The notes under the pieces are model-generated. The model searched no databases. It worked only from the letters and a program-made list of their open reading frames with translations, and was not told the origin of the DNA. A DNA stretch of 64,000 nt from Oscarella lobularis (Eukaryota > Porifera > Homoscleromorpha > Homosclerophorida > Oscarellidae): NCBI RefSeq assembly GCF_947507565.1, contig NC_089175.1, positions 1,008,233-1,072,232 of the forward strand. The letters are read 5' to 3'. A program made the translations under genes and the position numbers. Within the stretch, counting starts at the first letter, position 1. Every line of letters begins with the position of its first letter. This document shows, in pieces, positions 35,217-46,614 of the stretch.

Positions 35217-36265
35217 ATGACGCGTTTCCCGTCCTTTCTACGACGTTTAGGACGTGGCTTCCTTTTCCTTCTGGCGATGGCAAGCCTCAGCGCTCGCGCG
35301 CAGCCTCCAGCCGACCAGTCACAGTGCAAAACGATGGGAACGTGCAAATGTCGATACGGGAATAACACGATGATCGACCTGACGCCGCTAAACGGCGCAG
35401 GAAAACCGAGGTCTCCACGAACAAACCCTCCCCAAAACCCATCAATTCCTAATTCTATCCCAGATTCAACGTCTCCGACGGCTCGTTTTACTACGCCGTC
35501 GACCTCTGCTCGGAATTCCACGCGAAATTCTGCGAAAATGGAGCGTCGGTTCGTTCGTCTGAATTTTCTCGTCATAAAAACGCGATCTCTCTCCAGGTAT
35601 GCCAAACGAAACTCGATTATTCGGATGGATGGGTTTGCGGACGAATCGACGGCTCCGACTTCACGTTATCGATAGATAACGAAACGGAGACGCTTTATTA
35701 CGATCTAAACGACGGCGACCAGTCCCGTAAGAGCCGGATCACCCTCGTCTGCGACGAAAGCGAAGAGGGAACGATGCAGGCGTTCGGAGATGCGGGAACT
35801 TTATCCTATGTGAGCGGCCGGAAGTGATCAATTAAATAATTCAATTAATTCGATATTTTTTGTTTTGTGTTGTAGAATTTCAAATTGACTTCGAAATATG
35901 CGTGTCCTGTTCATTTCAGTTCGGGTTTGAGTGGCGGATCGTATCTTCTTATAATGTGAGATGAAATTTTGGAGGGGTCTCTCCTTTTTTTCAGGGAGAT
36001 GTTTTTTAGATTTTTTTCCTTGGTCGTCACTTACTTCGTTGTCGGCATTCTTGTGATGAAATTTGGGAAGAAAGCCGAAGGGAAAGAAATCATTCCGAAT
36101 TCTGGCTTGTGGTTATCTATTCCTTCACTAGTAAAAGTAAAAATCGAGTTAATCATTTTTCACGACGCACCCATCTGAATCTTTACTTTTTAGGAGGGCG
36201 TGGTTTTTCTGTGGCACAAAATACGCGGAAACGGAAACGGAAAACAATCGTACGAGCCTATATAA
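35217..36265 (+). CDS. MRH/CD-MPR-like receptor A
   Basis: First of nine tandem genes. Exons 35217-35410, 35464-35548, 35597-35809, 35876-35955, 36010-36136 and 36194-36265 give 256 aa. Layout: signal peptide, CK..G.CKC...IDLTPL, an MRH-type beta domain (VCQ, GDQSRKSRI, C-terminal KYACP), then GSYLLI-membrane helix-AEGKEIIP-LW..IPSLVK, and a tail ending YEPI. The block after the beta domain matches cation-dependent mannose-6-phosphate receptor (SVGSILL...FW.DL..LV.DG) and the related ATG27. Such proteins bind mannose glycans and cycle between Golgi, endosome and lysosome. The usual MRH glutamate is changed (LSY for LEY). The track from this gene to 45931 shares the same exon phases. Confidence 0.8.
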
Positions 36266-36413
36266 AGCCTTCAAGGTAATTCCGTTCCCTCCTCCAATCC
36301 TCAACCGTTTTCTACACATCATCAACTTTTTTTGAATCCGAAGAACGCGCATTTGCATTTTTACGTTTGCATTTTTTCGAAACACGTCATCGTTGTCACG
36401 GTATCCCTTCAAA

Positions 36414-36432
36414 CTCACGTGACTCACGTGAG
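36414..36432. promoter_or_regulatory. Paired CACGTG box upstream of gene B
   Basis: CTCACGTGACTCACGTGAG lies 28 nt before the start of gene B. The identical word precedes C (37545-37563) and D (38824-38842). The core TCACGTGA(C) resembles the CLEAR/M-box bound by TFEB/MITF-type bHLH factors that drive lysosomal genes. Confidence 0.6.
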
Positions 36433-36459
36433 AAGTGTACTCAGAAAGAGTCTGCTGTG

Positions 36460-37329
36460 ATGACAAGGCGTTGCGTCGTCATCGTCGTCGTCTGCCTTCT
36501 GGCGACAGCGGCGTTTCCGCGCCTCGCCGAAGCGCAACCCCGAGGATCCTGCACGTTTACGGACACGTGCAAATGCACATACGATAACGGCTATACCATC
36601 GATCTGACGCCACTCGACAGCGTCGGAAGTCCAAGGTAATAGAAAGAGAAAGGAAAACGAGAGCCCCATCTTTCTCGTCCGGGCCTTTTTCTTACGGTGC
36701 CGTCGATCCTTGTTTTTGCAGATTTAAAAGCATTTCTGACGGAGAGTACTTTTACGACGTCAATTTGTGCTCGAGTTTTAGCGTGGCGTCATGCACCAAC
36801 GTCGCGGTTCGTTCCTAATTAAATTCTCCTTTGATTGTTTTTGTGCAAAGCCAATTTTGGCGCACAGCACGTGATCTAATTGCACAACCGTTTCCATTTC
36901 CGCCAGGTTTGTCAAAGTTCATGGGACGAGGCTTGGACATACTCGTGCGGAGTATTATCCGGGGCCTCGTTCTCCACACAAGGCGACACAGTGTACTACA
37001 GCTTCAACGGTGGAGAGGACAATCGCAGGTCCAAAATTCAACTCAGTTGCGACCAAAACGACGAGGGGACGATGTTCGCCTACGGTGACGGCACAGTCGA
37101 GTTGGAATACGTAAAATCTATTTATTCCTTATAATTAAAATCATGCGTGGTTTTCTGTAAGGATTTTACGCTCTATTCGCGATACGCTTGTCCTCTCAAG
37201 CCGCGAGAAGGTCCTCCGGATCCCCATCCCGATCCCAATCCGGACGGCCTGGACCGCGATACCGGGACTAGTCAAGGTTCCTTTGAGCAAAGAGAGAGTC
37301 TCGGCGAAAAAACTCAAAGTGAGGGTTAG
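36460..37329 (+). CDS. MRH/CD-MPR-like gene B, membrane part lost
   Basis: Exons 36460-36635, 36722-36806, 36907-37110 and 37162-37329 encode 210 aa. The signal peptide and full beta domain are kept with VCQ, GEDNRRSKI and LEY. A deletion then joins the proline-rich linker (GPPDPHPDPNPDG) to the tail of the membrane exon in another frame (LDRDTGTSQG...), ending at a stop. The product would be secreted, or the gene is decaying. Gene C is its nearest relative. Confidence 0.7.
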
Positions 37330-37544
37330 GTCATGAAAATATGTATTCGTGTATTTCTATTTTTTTAAACTACGTTTAGTCCCGACTTTGTGCAAAAATT
37401 CACGGCGATTGGAAGAAGGCGTCGGTTTCTTGATTCTGGACCGTTTTCTACAGCATCAACTTTTTGAATTCAAAAAAAGCACATTCGCATTTTTTTGCGT
37501 TTGCAAAACACGTACGTCATCGTTGTCAAGGTACCATTCCCAAA

Positions 37545-37563
37545 CTCACGTGACTCACGTGAG
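37545..37563. promoter_or_regulatory. Paired CACGTG box upstream of gene C
   Basis: Same 19-bp word as at 36414, 22 nt before the ATG of gene C. Confidence 0.6.
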
Positions 37564-37584
37564 ACGTGTACTCAGAAGAGTCCG

Positions 37585-38744
37585 ATGACAAGGCGTTTCG
37601 TCTTCGTCCTCTGCCTTCTCGCGACGGCGGCGTTTCCGCGCCTCGCCGAAGCGCAAGCCCAGGGATCGTGCATCTTTACAGAGACGTGCAAATGCAGATA
37701 CGATAACGGCTACACCATCGATCTGACGCCACTGGACAGCGTTGGAAGTCCAAGGTAATAGGAAAAAAAATAAATAAAGGAATCTTTCTCCTCCGGGCCT
37801 TTTTCTCACCGTTATGTTGCAGATTCGAAAGCGTTTCCGACGGAGAGTACTTTTATGACGTCAATTTGTGCTCGAGTTTCAGCATGACGTCATGCACCGG
37901 CGTTACGGTTTGTTCTCTTTTTAATCCTTCAATCGTTTTCGTGCGAAGCCGTTTTGGCGCACAGCACGTGATCTAATCACATGATCGTTCTCACCTCCCG
38001 CCAGGTTTGTCAAAGTTCGGCGGACGGGGCTTGGACGTACTCATGCGGAGTATTATCCGGGGCTTCGTTCTCGACAGAAGGCGACACAGTGTACTACACC
38101 TTCGACGGTGGAGAGGATGGTCGCAAGTCAAAAATTCAACTCAGTTGCGACCAAAACGACGAGGGGACGATGTTCGCCTACGGTGACGGCCCAGTCGAGT
38201 TGGAATACGTAAAAACTATTTATTTCAGTTCTTATAATTAATTAAAATAATAATAATACGTGGTTTTTCTATAAGGATTTTACGCTCTATTCGCGATACG
38301 CTTGTCCTCTCGACCCGGGAGAGGGTCCTCCGGATCCTGATCCGGATCCCGATCCGGATGGTGGCGGAAGTGGTGGAGCAAGTCTTTCGCCCGGAAGCAT
38401 TCTTCTTATTGTGTACGTCAGTCGATTTCCTATAATAAAATGACGTGAAATATCTCTTTGTTTATAAGGGTTTTTGCCTTGCTGGTTACGTATTTTATTG
38501 TTGGAACGTTGGTGTTGAAAGTGGGACTGCACGCCGAAGGAAGGGAGATAGTACCGCAGGTCGTATTCTGGACCGCAATACCGGGATTAATAAAGGTTCC
38601 CTTGAGCGAAGAGAGCTCTAATCCATTGATTTAATACGAATTATTGTGCAGGATGGCGTTCTCTTTATTTGCAATAAAATACGTGGCAGAGACGACGGTG
38701 TCGTCGGCGGAGGCGGAGGCGACGCAAAGTACGACAAGCTGTAG
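37585..38744 (+). CDS. MRH/CD-MPR-like receptor C
   Basis: Exons 37585-37754, 37823-37907, 38005-38208, 38276-38412, 38469-38595 and 38652-38744 give 271 aa. All four expected sugar-contact positions are present (Q of VCQ, R of GEDGRKSKI, E and Y of LEY). The linker is GPPDPDPDPDPDGGG; the membrane helix follows SPGSILLI; the tail is glycine-rich and ends YDKL, a YxxPhi sorting motif at the very C-terminus. Confidence 0.85.
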
Positions 38745-38823
38745 AAACGCACATTTCTATTTTTACTTTCTTCATTCGTTCACATTTTTCAAAACACGTC
38801 ATCGTTGTCACAACATTCCCAAA

Positions 38824-38842
38824 CTCACGTGACTCACGTGAG
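38824..38842. promoter_or_regulatory. Paired CACGTG box upstream of gene D
   Basis: Same word, 21 nt before the ATG of gene D. Looser versions with one or two CACGTG cores precede genes E (near 40100), F (near 41213), G (near 42413) and H (near 43636). Confidence 0.6.
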
Positions 38843-38862
38843 TGAGAGAGAAGTGTACTCAG

Positions 38863-40000
38863 ATGACAAGGCGTATCGTCTTCGTCGCCTTCCTTCTCGC
38901 GACGGCGCGCCTCGTCGAAGCGCAGCCCCAGGGATCCTGTTCCTTTACGGAAACGTGCAAATGCAAATTCGATAATGACTACACCATCGATCTGACACCA
39001 CTCGACAGCTACGGAAGTCCAAGGTACGGTATAATAAGAAGAAAACAAGCGAGAGCTCTTCCCACGGTGTTTTACTTACAGATTCGAAAGCATTTCCGAC
39101 GGCGATTACGATTACGACATCAATTTGTGCTCGAGTTTTAGCCTGACGTCATGCACCGACGTCGCGGTTCGTTCTCTTTTTCTCCTTTTGGCGCACAGCA
39201 CGTGATCCCTAATCACATAACCGTTTTTCATCCCGCCAGGTTTGTCAAGGTTCGGCGGACGGAGCTTGGACGTACTCGTGCGGCGTCGTGTCCGGCGCCG
39301 CGTTCTCCACGGACACCGATGGTACGGTGTTTTATAGCTTCAGCGGCGGAGACGAGGGTCGCTCGTCAAAAATTAAACTCACTTGCGATCAAAACGACGA
39401 CGGGACGATGTCCGCCTACGGCGACGCCGGAACGTTGGAATACGTAAAAGCTATTTATATATATAGCTAATAATTAAAATAATAATGTGTGTTGGTTTAT
39501 AAGGAATTTACGCTCTCTTCGCGATACGCTTGTCCTCTCGACCCGGGAGAGGGTCCTCCGGATCCGGATCCGAATCCCGATCCCGATCCCGATCCCGATC
39601 CCGATCCGGACGGCGGCGGAAGCGGCGGAGCGAGTCTTTCGCCCGGGAGCATTCTTCTTATCGCGTACGTCAGTCATTTTCTTATTAATAATTAATGACG
39701 TGGATTAATTAGGGTTTTTGCCTTGCTGATTACGTATTTTATTGTTGGAACATTGGTGTTGAAAGTGGGAATGCACGCCGAAGGAAGGGAAGTGGTACCG
39801 CAGGTCGTATTCTGGACCGCAATACCGGGACTAATCAAGGTTCCTTTGAGCGAAGAGAGCTCTAATCCATTGATTTAATACGAATTATTGTGCAGGATGG
39901 CGTTCTCTTTATTTGCAATAAAATACGTGGCAGAGACGACGGTGTCGTCGGCGGAGGCGGAGGCGGAGGCGGCGGCGACGCAAAGTACGACAAGCTGTAG
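38863..40000 (+). CDS. MRH/CD-MPR-like receptor D
   Basis: Exons 38863-39023, 39082-39166, 39240-39443, 39504-39664, 39713-39839 and 39896-40000 give 280 aa. Nearly the same as C over the membrane exon and tail (YDKL end). The linker is longer because a GATCCC hexanucleotide run (39580-39605) codes for extra DP pairs. VCQ, GDEGRSSKI and LEY are kept. Confidence 0.85.
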
Positions 40001-40130
40001 TACGTGTTTTTTCTGAATTTCTGGTGCTGGCATTTCTGCTCACTTATCGTTTTTTTTTTCTTCTCGTTTCATTGCTATTCGTACAGCAAATACAAAATCA
40101 CGTGAAACCACGTGAGAAGGTTTTCGTAGA

Positions 40131-41171
40131 ATGGCACAGTTGTCGTCGCTCGGAGTCCTTCTTTTCGCCGGCTTCGTGCTCTTTCCGCGCGCTGCCGAAG
40201 CTCAACCGGAGGGTACGTGCGCTGTAACCGAAGCGTGCGTGTGCAAGTTCAACAACGATTACTCAATCGATTTGAGACCGTTGAACAGCGAAGGGTCGCC
40301 AAGGTAGCCAAACGTAGATTCCACGCTAAATAACGTGTAAATTTTTCCGTTAAAAATCTAGATTTCCGATCTCCTTTGGCGGCTACAAGTACGACGTCAA
40401 TTTGTGCTCTCTGTTTTCTATAGGCGCTTGTTCTGACGTCACGGTTCGTTCTCAGTGTCGATTTTGATGGACTGACTCGGTCTCGCAGGTTTGCCAGTCG
40501 ACTACGGATGGGGTATGGACGTACAGAGTCGCGGAATTGGAGAACGCGTATTTCTCGACTGAACGCGACGATATCTACTACAATATGATCAACGGAGATG
40601 AGGGTCGAACTGCACGGATTCTTCTAAGTTGCAGCGAAGACGAGGAAGGGGAGCTCACTGCATCCGGCGACGGAGGCTCGCTCTCATACGTATAAATAAT
40701 AATAATAATTTATTTGAATCGTATTTTTGGTACACGCATGTATCTATCCTTTTTCTTAGCAATTTACGTTGAATTCAAAACACGCTTGCCCCTTTCAGGG
40801 AAGCGCACCCGGTGGCCCAGGTGGAAGTAGCGCTCTTTCGCCGGGAAGCATTCTTCTTATAATGTAAGCTCAAATGGGTTCAAAATTTTGTTCGTCGATT
40901 TTCGATGTGTCCGGTTGTAGCGTTTTCTCGCTGTTGATTGCATATTTCGTTGTCGGCATCATGATCATGAAATTCAAAATGAACGCCGAAGGAAAAGAAA
41001 TCATACCGCAGTCGGCGTTTTGGACGGCCATACCGGGTCTCATAAAAGTAAAATTTTCAATTAATTTATTTGATCTACCGTAGCGAACTTGTTTTCTTTT
41101 TATAGGACGGTGCTCTGTTCATCTGTGGACGTCGTGGCGGTAACGCCGACGTAAAGTACGATGCATTGTAA
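40131..41171 (+). CDS. MRH/CD-MPR-like receptor E
   Basis: Exons 40131-40303, 40362-40443, 40489-40689, 40760-40863, 40921-41047 and 41106-41171 give 250 aa. The cysteine after WTY (WTYSCG in relatives) is replaced (WTYRVAEL) and LEY is LSY, so ligand binding or disulfides may differ. The linker is glycine-rich (APGGPGGSS) instead of DP-rich. The tail ends YDAL. Confidence 0.8.
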
Positions 41172-41253
41172 AGTTGCGTGTGTGCGGAACCTTTTGACGT
41201 CCTCACGTGGCCCCTTCGTTCACGTGAGCCACTCTAGCGTGCGATACTGCGAC

Positions 41254-42302
41254 ATGTCGTGGCCTTTCGCCTTCTCCGCGCTTCTGCTGCTCGTCTCGTC
41301 GTTCCAAAGAGCCGCCGCGCAAGACGACGGTCCTAAAGGAACGTGTAAACGAACGTCGACTTGCAAATGCAAGTACGAAAACGGCTGGACAATCGATTTG
41401 ACGCCATTGAAAGGAGTCGGAGGACCGAGGAAAGAAAAAAACGCCAACCCCCTAACCCAAAGCTGACCTTTACTACAGATTCACCGACATTTGGGACGGC
41501 CAGTACTACTATGACGTCAATTTGTGCTCGGATTTTTCACAAACACATTGCTCTAGTGCAACGGTACAAAAATAAATACGATAAATACTTATTGATTATT
41601 ATTAATTATGAATAGGTGTGTCAACGAGACCTCTATAATGAATGGGGTTTCACATGCGGACAATCGCAGAACTCTTATTTTGCAACGGAAGGAACTCGAC
41701 TCTTCCTTTATTATATAGGAGGCGAAGATGGTAGAACGAGTCGAATCGAGCTTACGTGCTCCACCGAAGATGGCTCGCTCGTTGCCTTTGGCGAAACAAT
41801 AGAACTTGAATATGTAATAATTAATTAATCGATTAATAATTGACCACGTGTGTGTATTGTTTTTTTGGTAAGGATTTCGAGCTGAAGTCGATTTACGCGT
41901 GTGCTCAGGTTCCTCAGCCGAGTGCACTCAGTCCAGGAAGCGTTCTTCTTCTTATGTATGTACACTAATGGAATCTAGGATGGATTATATAGCTGTGTGT
42001 CTATTTTTAGATTTTTTGTTGGCTTTATTGTCTATTTTTGTGTCGGGATGATTGTGATGAGATTCGGTCGTCACGCCGAAGGGAGAGAAATCGTGCCAAA
42101 TGTCTTGTTTTGGACACAACTTCCGGGTCTCGTAAAGGTACAGAGTCTGATCTCAATAATTTCTCCTTCATTAGATTCTTTAATTTTTTAGGATGGTGTG
42201 CTATTTATTTGGCACACAATTCGAGGAGGAGGAGGAGGCAGTAGCGGCGACGGTGGCGGCACCGGCACCAGTTCAACCAATACAAAATATGATACACTGT
42301 AA
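41254..42302 (+). CDS. MRH/CD-MPR-like receptor F, odd first donor
   Basis: Exons 41254-41429, 41479-41563, 41616-41813, 41873-41955, 42011-42137 and 42192-42302 give 259 aa if the first intron is removed at the family position. That site reads CCGAG|GAAAGA, with GA where GT is expected; the acceptor (CTACTACAG) is normal. Reading through gives a stop 13 codons past the site. Other sites are normal; VCQ, GEDGRTSRI and LEY are kept and the tail ends YDTL. Either a rare donor, an allele or an error, or a damaged gene. Confidence 0.65.
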
Positions 42303-42454
42303 GGTCGTCATAACGAACTCATTTATTTTCTTACACATTTTTTTCTTCTTATCTTTCGTAAAATGGCATTAGGTGTAGTGCACCACCACGCCTCCTTTTC
42401 CTGTCTCCTCTCACGTGCGCCTCTTCGCAGAGATCTTGTGACTTTCGAAACGAG

Positions 42455-43564
42455 ATGAGTCGAACCATCATGCGGTGTGGCGTCGGCGTTCTCCTATCGC
42501 TACTTCTCGCCACTGGCTGCTACGGAGAAGTGTGCAAGAAAGAGGGACCGTGCAAATGCCGAAGCAGTAAAGGAGTCATGGACTTGAGCCCGCTTCAAAA
42601 CGGCACGGATTCTGAGCCAATGTAGAGTATACAAACTGGATAGAAAATCTACATAATAATAATTAGTTCTGTATCAGCTTTTCGCAAATTTCTGATGGGA
42701 AGTATCTCTATGATTATAGTCCATGCGCCGATTTCTCGAATAATCACTGCACTGACGTCGCCGTACGTTGTGACCGTTCATTCAGAATGCAATAGTCGAG
42801 CTAATTTGTTCTATAGGTGTGTCAGGTAGCCGGAAATACGTCTGACTCGTGGTTCAACTGCGGAAAGGCGACCGACACGTCATTCGGAATATCGGACGCA
42901 GATCAAAATATTTACATCGACTACAAAGGCGGAGACCCACAGTCAAATATAAGGTACTAAAGTAATAAAAGAATTTCTGGCGTGCTCACGTACGCGAGGC
43001 CGGGCCTGGCCTGGTTCGCTCGTTGTTCTATAGTCGAAGCAGCCGCGTTATTTGCGTGTGTGATCCGAGCACTAGGGCACTAATTGAAGCTTTTGGCGAC
43101 GGTGGAACACTTGAATACGTTAGTACTGTTCTCGCTAACTGATGTCTGTGGACTAACTGTAGGTGTCTAGGATTTTACTCTGACGTCGAAATATTGCTGC
43201 TTTGTATCTGTTCCGCAAGAAGGTGGAGGAGGAATAAGTCCGGGATCTATAATGTTGATAGTGTAGGGTCGAGTGAGAGTTCAAATGACGCGGTTGTGTT
43301 CACTAGTTCTTTAGATTCTTTAATCTCCTTTTCGTTTACTTGTTTGTTGGGATTCTTTACATGAAATTCGGTACTGGCGCTCAAGGAAAAGAGGTGATGC
43401 CGAACGGAAACTTCTGGTTTGCCTTACCTGGCCTGATAAAGGTAAAATAAATATCTAAACACATCGTATACGTAGCGTTTAAACGTATCTAATAGTCCGG
43501 AATTGTGTTTACATTTCGCTGTGGAAAAGTCGATACCGCCGGCAGTTACGAAAACATAAAGTAG
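42455..43564 (+). CDS. MRH/CD-MPR-like receptor G
   Basis: Seven exons (42455-42621, 42678-42762, 42817-42953, 43034-43118, 43171-43262, 43315-43441, 43496-43564), 253 aa. An extra phase-2 intron splits the third exon of genes A-F; genes H, I and the chimera share it. The short N-terminal block is CKKEGPCKCRSSKG. VCQ and LEY are present; the arginine position is in NIRS. The tail ends YENIK. This is the closest relative of the ectodomain of the chimera at 22730-25596, including intron sequence. Confidence 0.85.
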
Positions 43565-43669
43565 AGCATCTCTTTCTTCTGGAATTTTGATTTTTGCATT
43601 AACTGTTTTTGTCTCGCGCGACATTTTTGTATGGCACGTGCGTTCGGCTGAGATCACGCGAGCTCGAGC

Positions 43670-44762
43670 ATGAAATCGATGGTTGCCGTCGCGCTTCTAC
43701 TGGGTTTCTGTTCGTGTCGAGCGCACGCTTTCTTAACAGAGTCCCTGACAGAGTCGATAGACAACGAAACGTGCGTCAAAGAGGGACCCTGTAAATGCAG
43801 AACCAGCAAAGGCATCGTCGACTTGAATCCGCTTCAAAACGGAAGCGTTCCTGTGTAAAAAAATGATTACCATTGCAGCGCTAGTCTTTATCTGATTGAT
43901 GTAGATTTTCTTGGGTTTTTGACGGAGACGGAGTGCTGTACTATTTTAACCCGTGTTCAGATTTTTCAAATGATTATTGCACCGATGCTGCTGTGTGTTT
44001 AGAAAGATTTTATACGTACAATTCGAATGCTTGTTTTTAGGTATGCCAAGTGGCTAATGCTTCTGATCATGACGCTGGAATTAATTGCGGAAAAGCATCC
44101 GAGACTCGTTTTGGTAGAACAAACGAGTACGGAAGACTGTACATTGACTATATGATGGGAGATGGCAGTCGAAATAAAAGGTAGATAGAGACAACTTGAT
44201 CATTTCTTCTTTTCAATTACAAAACGTAGTAGAAGAAGTCGAGTTGTCTGCATTTGTAATCAAAATGTGAATGGCATTCTGGAGGCGTTTGGGGATGAAG
44301 GAAGTCTTCAATACGTGTGACACTCAATGGATTCCTCTCGGTCAGGATTTTCATTTGTTATAAATTTTTATAGGATTTTACTCTGACGTCAAAGTATTGT
44401 TGCCTTGTCACAAGTACTAGTGGTTTGAGCGCCGGATCTATATTGCTTATAATGTAAGCTCTGCTACATGTATGTACAGCCGTATCGATTGCTAACTCTG
44501 GGTGAATATTTATAGATTCTTTGCCTTTGTAATTGCTTACTTTTTTGCTGGAACTATTGTCATGAAGTTTGTTAAAGGCGCTCAAGGAAGTGAAATAGTA
44601 CCACATAGAGATTTTTGGTTTGCTATTCCCAGCTTGATCAAGGTATGGCTCACTTACTCCATGTGTCCACCTAAAAATCACACTGCCCTTTTAAACTAGA
44701 CTGGAATCATCTTTGTTTTTTGCTGTGGAAAAGTTGATAAGGGAAAATATAGTGCTCTTTAG
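43670..44762 (+). CDS. MRH/CD-MPR-like receptor H
   Basis: Exons 43670-43854, 43905-43992, 44041-44180, 44230-44314, 44374-44453, 44516-44642 and 44700-44762 give 255 aa. Same intron pattern as G. VCQ is kept but LEY is LQY. Membrane helix FFAFVIAYFFAGTIVMKF follows GSILLI; the tail ends YSAL. The fourth exon could start 3 nt later. Confidence 0.8.
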
Positions 44763-44819
44763 TTTATGACGTAATGAGATGTACATTTATATTCTTCATA
44801 CGGGGTAAGACAGCGAACA

Positions 44820-45931
44820 ATGACGTTCGATATTTTCTTGAGCTCCGCATTCGTCCTTCAATTCTCTCTCGTCGCCGTCTCCGCTTCGCGATACGACTGT
44901 CGGAAGACGGGAACGTGCTCGTGCGCGTTCGAAAACGGATCGACGATCGATTTATCGCCCTTGCAGGCGTCGAATCGAAGCCAAGTCCCAAGGCGAGCCA
45001 GATCCGCCGCGAAATCGCGCCCATTCATCCTCAAAATTACGTCAGGTTTCGAAACGTAAAGGATAACGGCGAGAACACCTTCGATTTCAATCCGTGTTTC
45101 GATTTCACGAACGAAAAATGCAAAAATACGACGGTAAGATAATAAAAACGAATAGAAAACGTCGCAAATGGATACTTCCTCTCTAGGTTTGCCTCATTCC
45201 AAGTGGGGTGAACGTGGGAATCAACATTGGCCAGAGCGAAGGAAATCAATTTGGCTTGACTGATGGGGGGATCAATGATCCCACGCCACATGTTATAATC
45301 ACATACATGGGAGTCCCAACAGACAACATAACCCAGTCAGAAAAATTATCCTAATTATTGTCTATATATTATAAGTGTTTTCTCTTCTGGGTAAATATAG
45401 AAATAGCAAAGTCATACTGCAATGTAATTCAGATGTCGAGGGTCATTTAGAAGCATACGGTGAAAACTTGCCAAATGAATATGTTAGTTTTTAATTAATT
45501 AAAAAGGTAGTCTATTATTACCTATGTTTCTCTGTGCGTACTAGGAATTTGTTCTTGTCTCCAAACATTGCTGTCCTGTGGGCGGAGGTACCCCACTAAG
45601 TCCCGGCTCTATATCTATTATTGTGTAAGTATATATATTGATTGATACATATGGTCGATCTGACGTTGCTGTTGTGCAACAGTGTCTTTGTGTTTGTTCT
45701 CGTCTATTTGATTGTTGGGGCGCTTTATATGAAGGCGGGTAAAGGAGCCAGCGGTCGTGATGTCATCCCCAATTATTCATTCTGGGCAAGCCTTCCCGGA
45801 TTATGCAAAGTAAGCTCTCGCTTTTAGAAAGAGAGTAGATTCGCCTTACCGATTAATTAATTAATTAGGATGGGGTTAAATTTACATTTTGCTGCGGAAA
45901 CATTAAACCCGAATACCAAAAAATTACGTAG
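44820..45931 (+). CDS. MRH/CD-MPR-like receptor I, GC-AG intron
   Basis: Exons 44820-44992, 45046-45133, 45187-45335, 45401-45482, 45545-45624, 45683-45809 and 45869-45931 give 253 aa. Exon 1 ends CCCAAG|GCGAGC, a GC donor at the exact family position and phase. The domain is the most divergent: VCL for VCQ, no GxxR arginine, NEY for LEY, and the WxCG cysteine is missing. The membrane exon is conserved (VLVYLIVGALYMKAGKGASG). The tail ends YQKIT. Pieces of its last intron and exon recur inside the PB1 repeats to the right. Confidence 0.75.
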
Positions 45932-46167
45932 TAGATCCGTTCGCACTTTTACCGCGCCGAAGGCTCAACACTTTTTTAAATGCTTTTGTATTTGCTGGGG
46001 ATTACAGTTACTAATCCGAAAAAAAAACACACACACAAACTAAATCATTCCTAAGAATCCTAACTACAGTACTGTATAAGTATTTGGGAGTCTTGACCAC
46101 GTGGTTAGTGACACGACAAATAGAACGAGTACAAAAAGCACAGACCAAGGAACAAAAGAAAACCAAT

Positions 46168-46614
46168 TCAAAGACAGTCTACTACATGTACGCAAGAGAA
46201 TAGGCCATAGACGTTATGTGACAGCCGGGCGGCTTGCACACGTGCGCGACAGCAGGGCCTTGGGTTAGTGTCTATGTGAATTGTAAAGTCGGAATGGCGG
46301 TAATTGTCGCGGTATTTGGGACTTCCGAGAGCTTTAGCGAGCTCTTCGTCGCTTGAAAAGGCGACGAAATCGCCGTCGGAATCTGCGTTGCACGAATTCA
46401 TAGAAGGGGGTACGTAATTATATGTCATCTAACCTCGCCAATACGTTGCAATGGAGTCCGCTTTTAGGTCGGAGAAAACGGTCGTTATTTTTTTGACGAG
46501 AGAGCAGTAGTTCGCGTCCGCGTCGACGTCGAAGCGGCGTGCTTCGGTTCGACTCTCGCAGTCGAACTGCCAACGGCTTGGGTACAGGTAGGCCTTCACA
46601 GAAATCGCTGACAT
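46168..46614 (-). CDS. PB1-domain protein P1 (no membrane end)
   Basis: Exons 46614-46434 and 46382-46168, 131 aa. It has a p62-type PB1 domain: basic VKAYLYPSRW, RRF, then the acidic OPCA-like loop SDGDFVAFSSDEELAKAL. The paralogues go on into a membrane helix. Here TGA follows CL just before that point, and the residues beyond it would still be hydrophobic, so P1 is a shortened soluble form. Confidence 0.75.
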
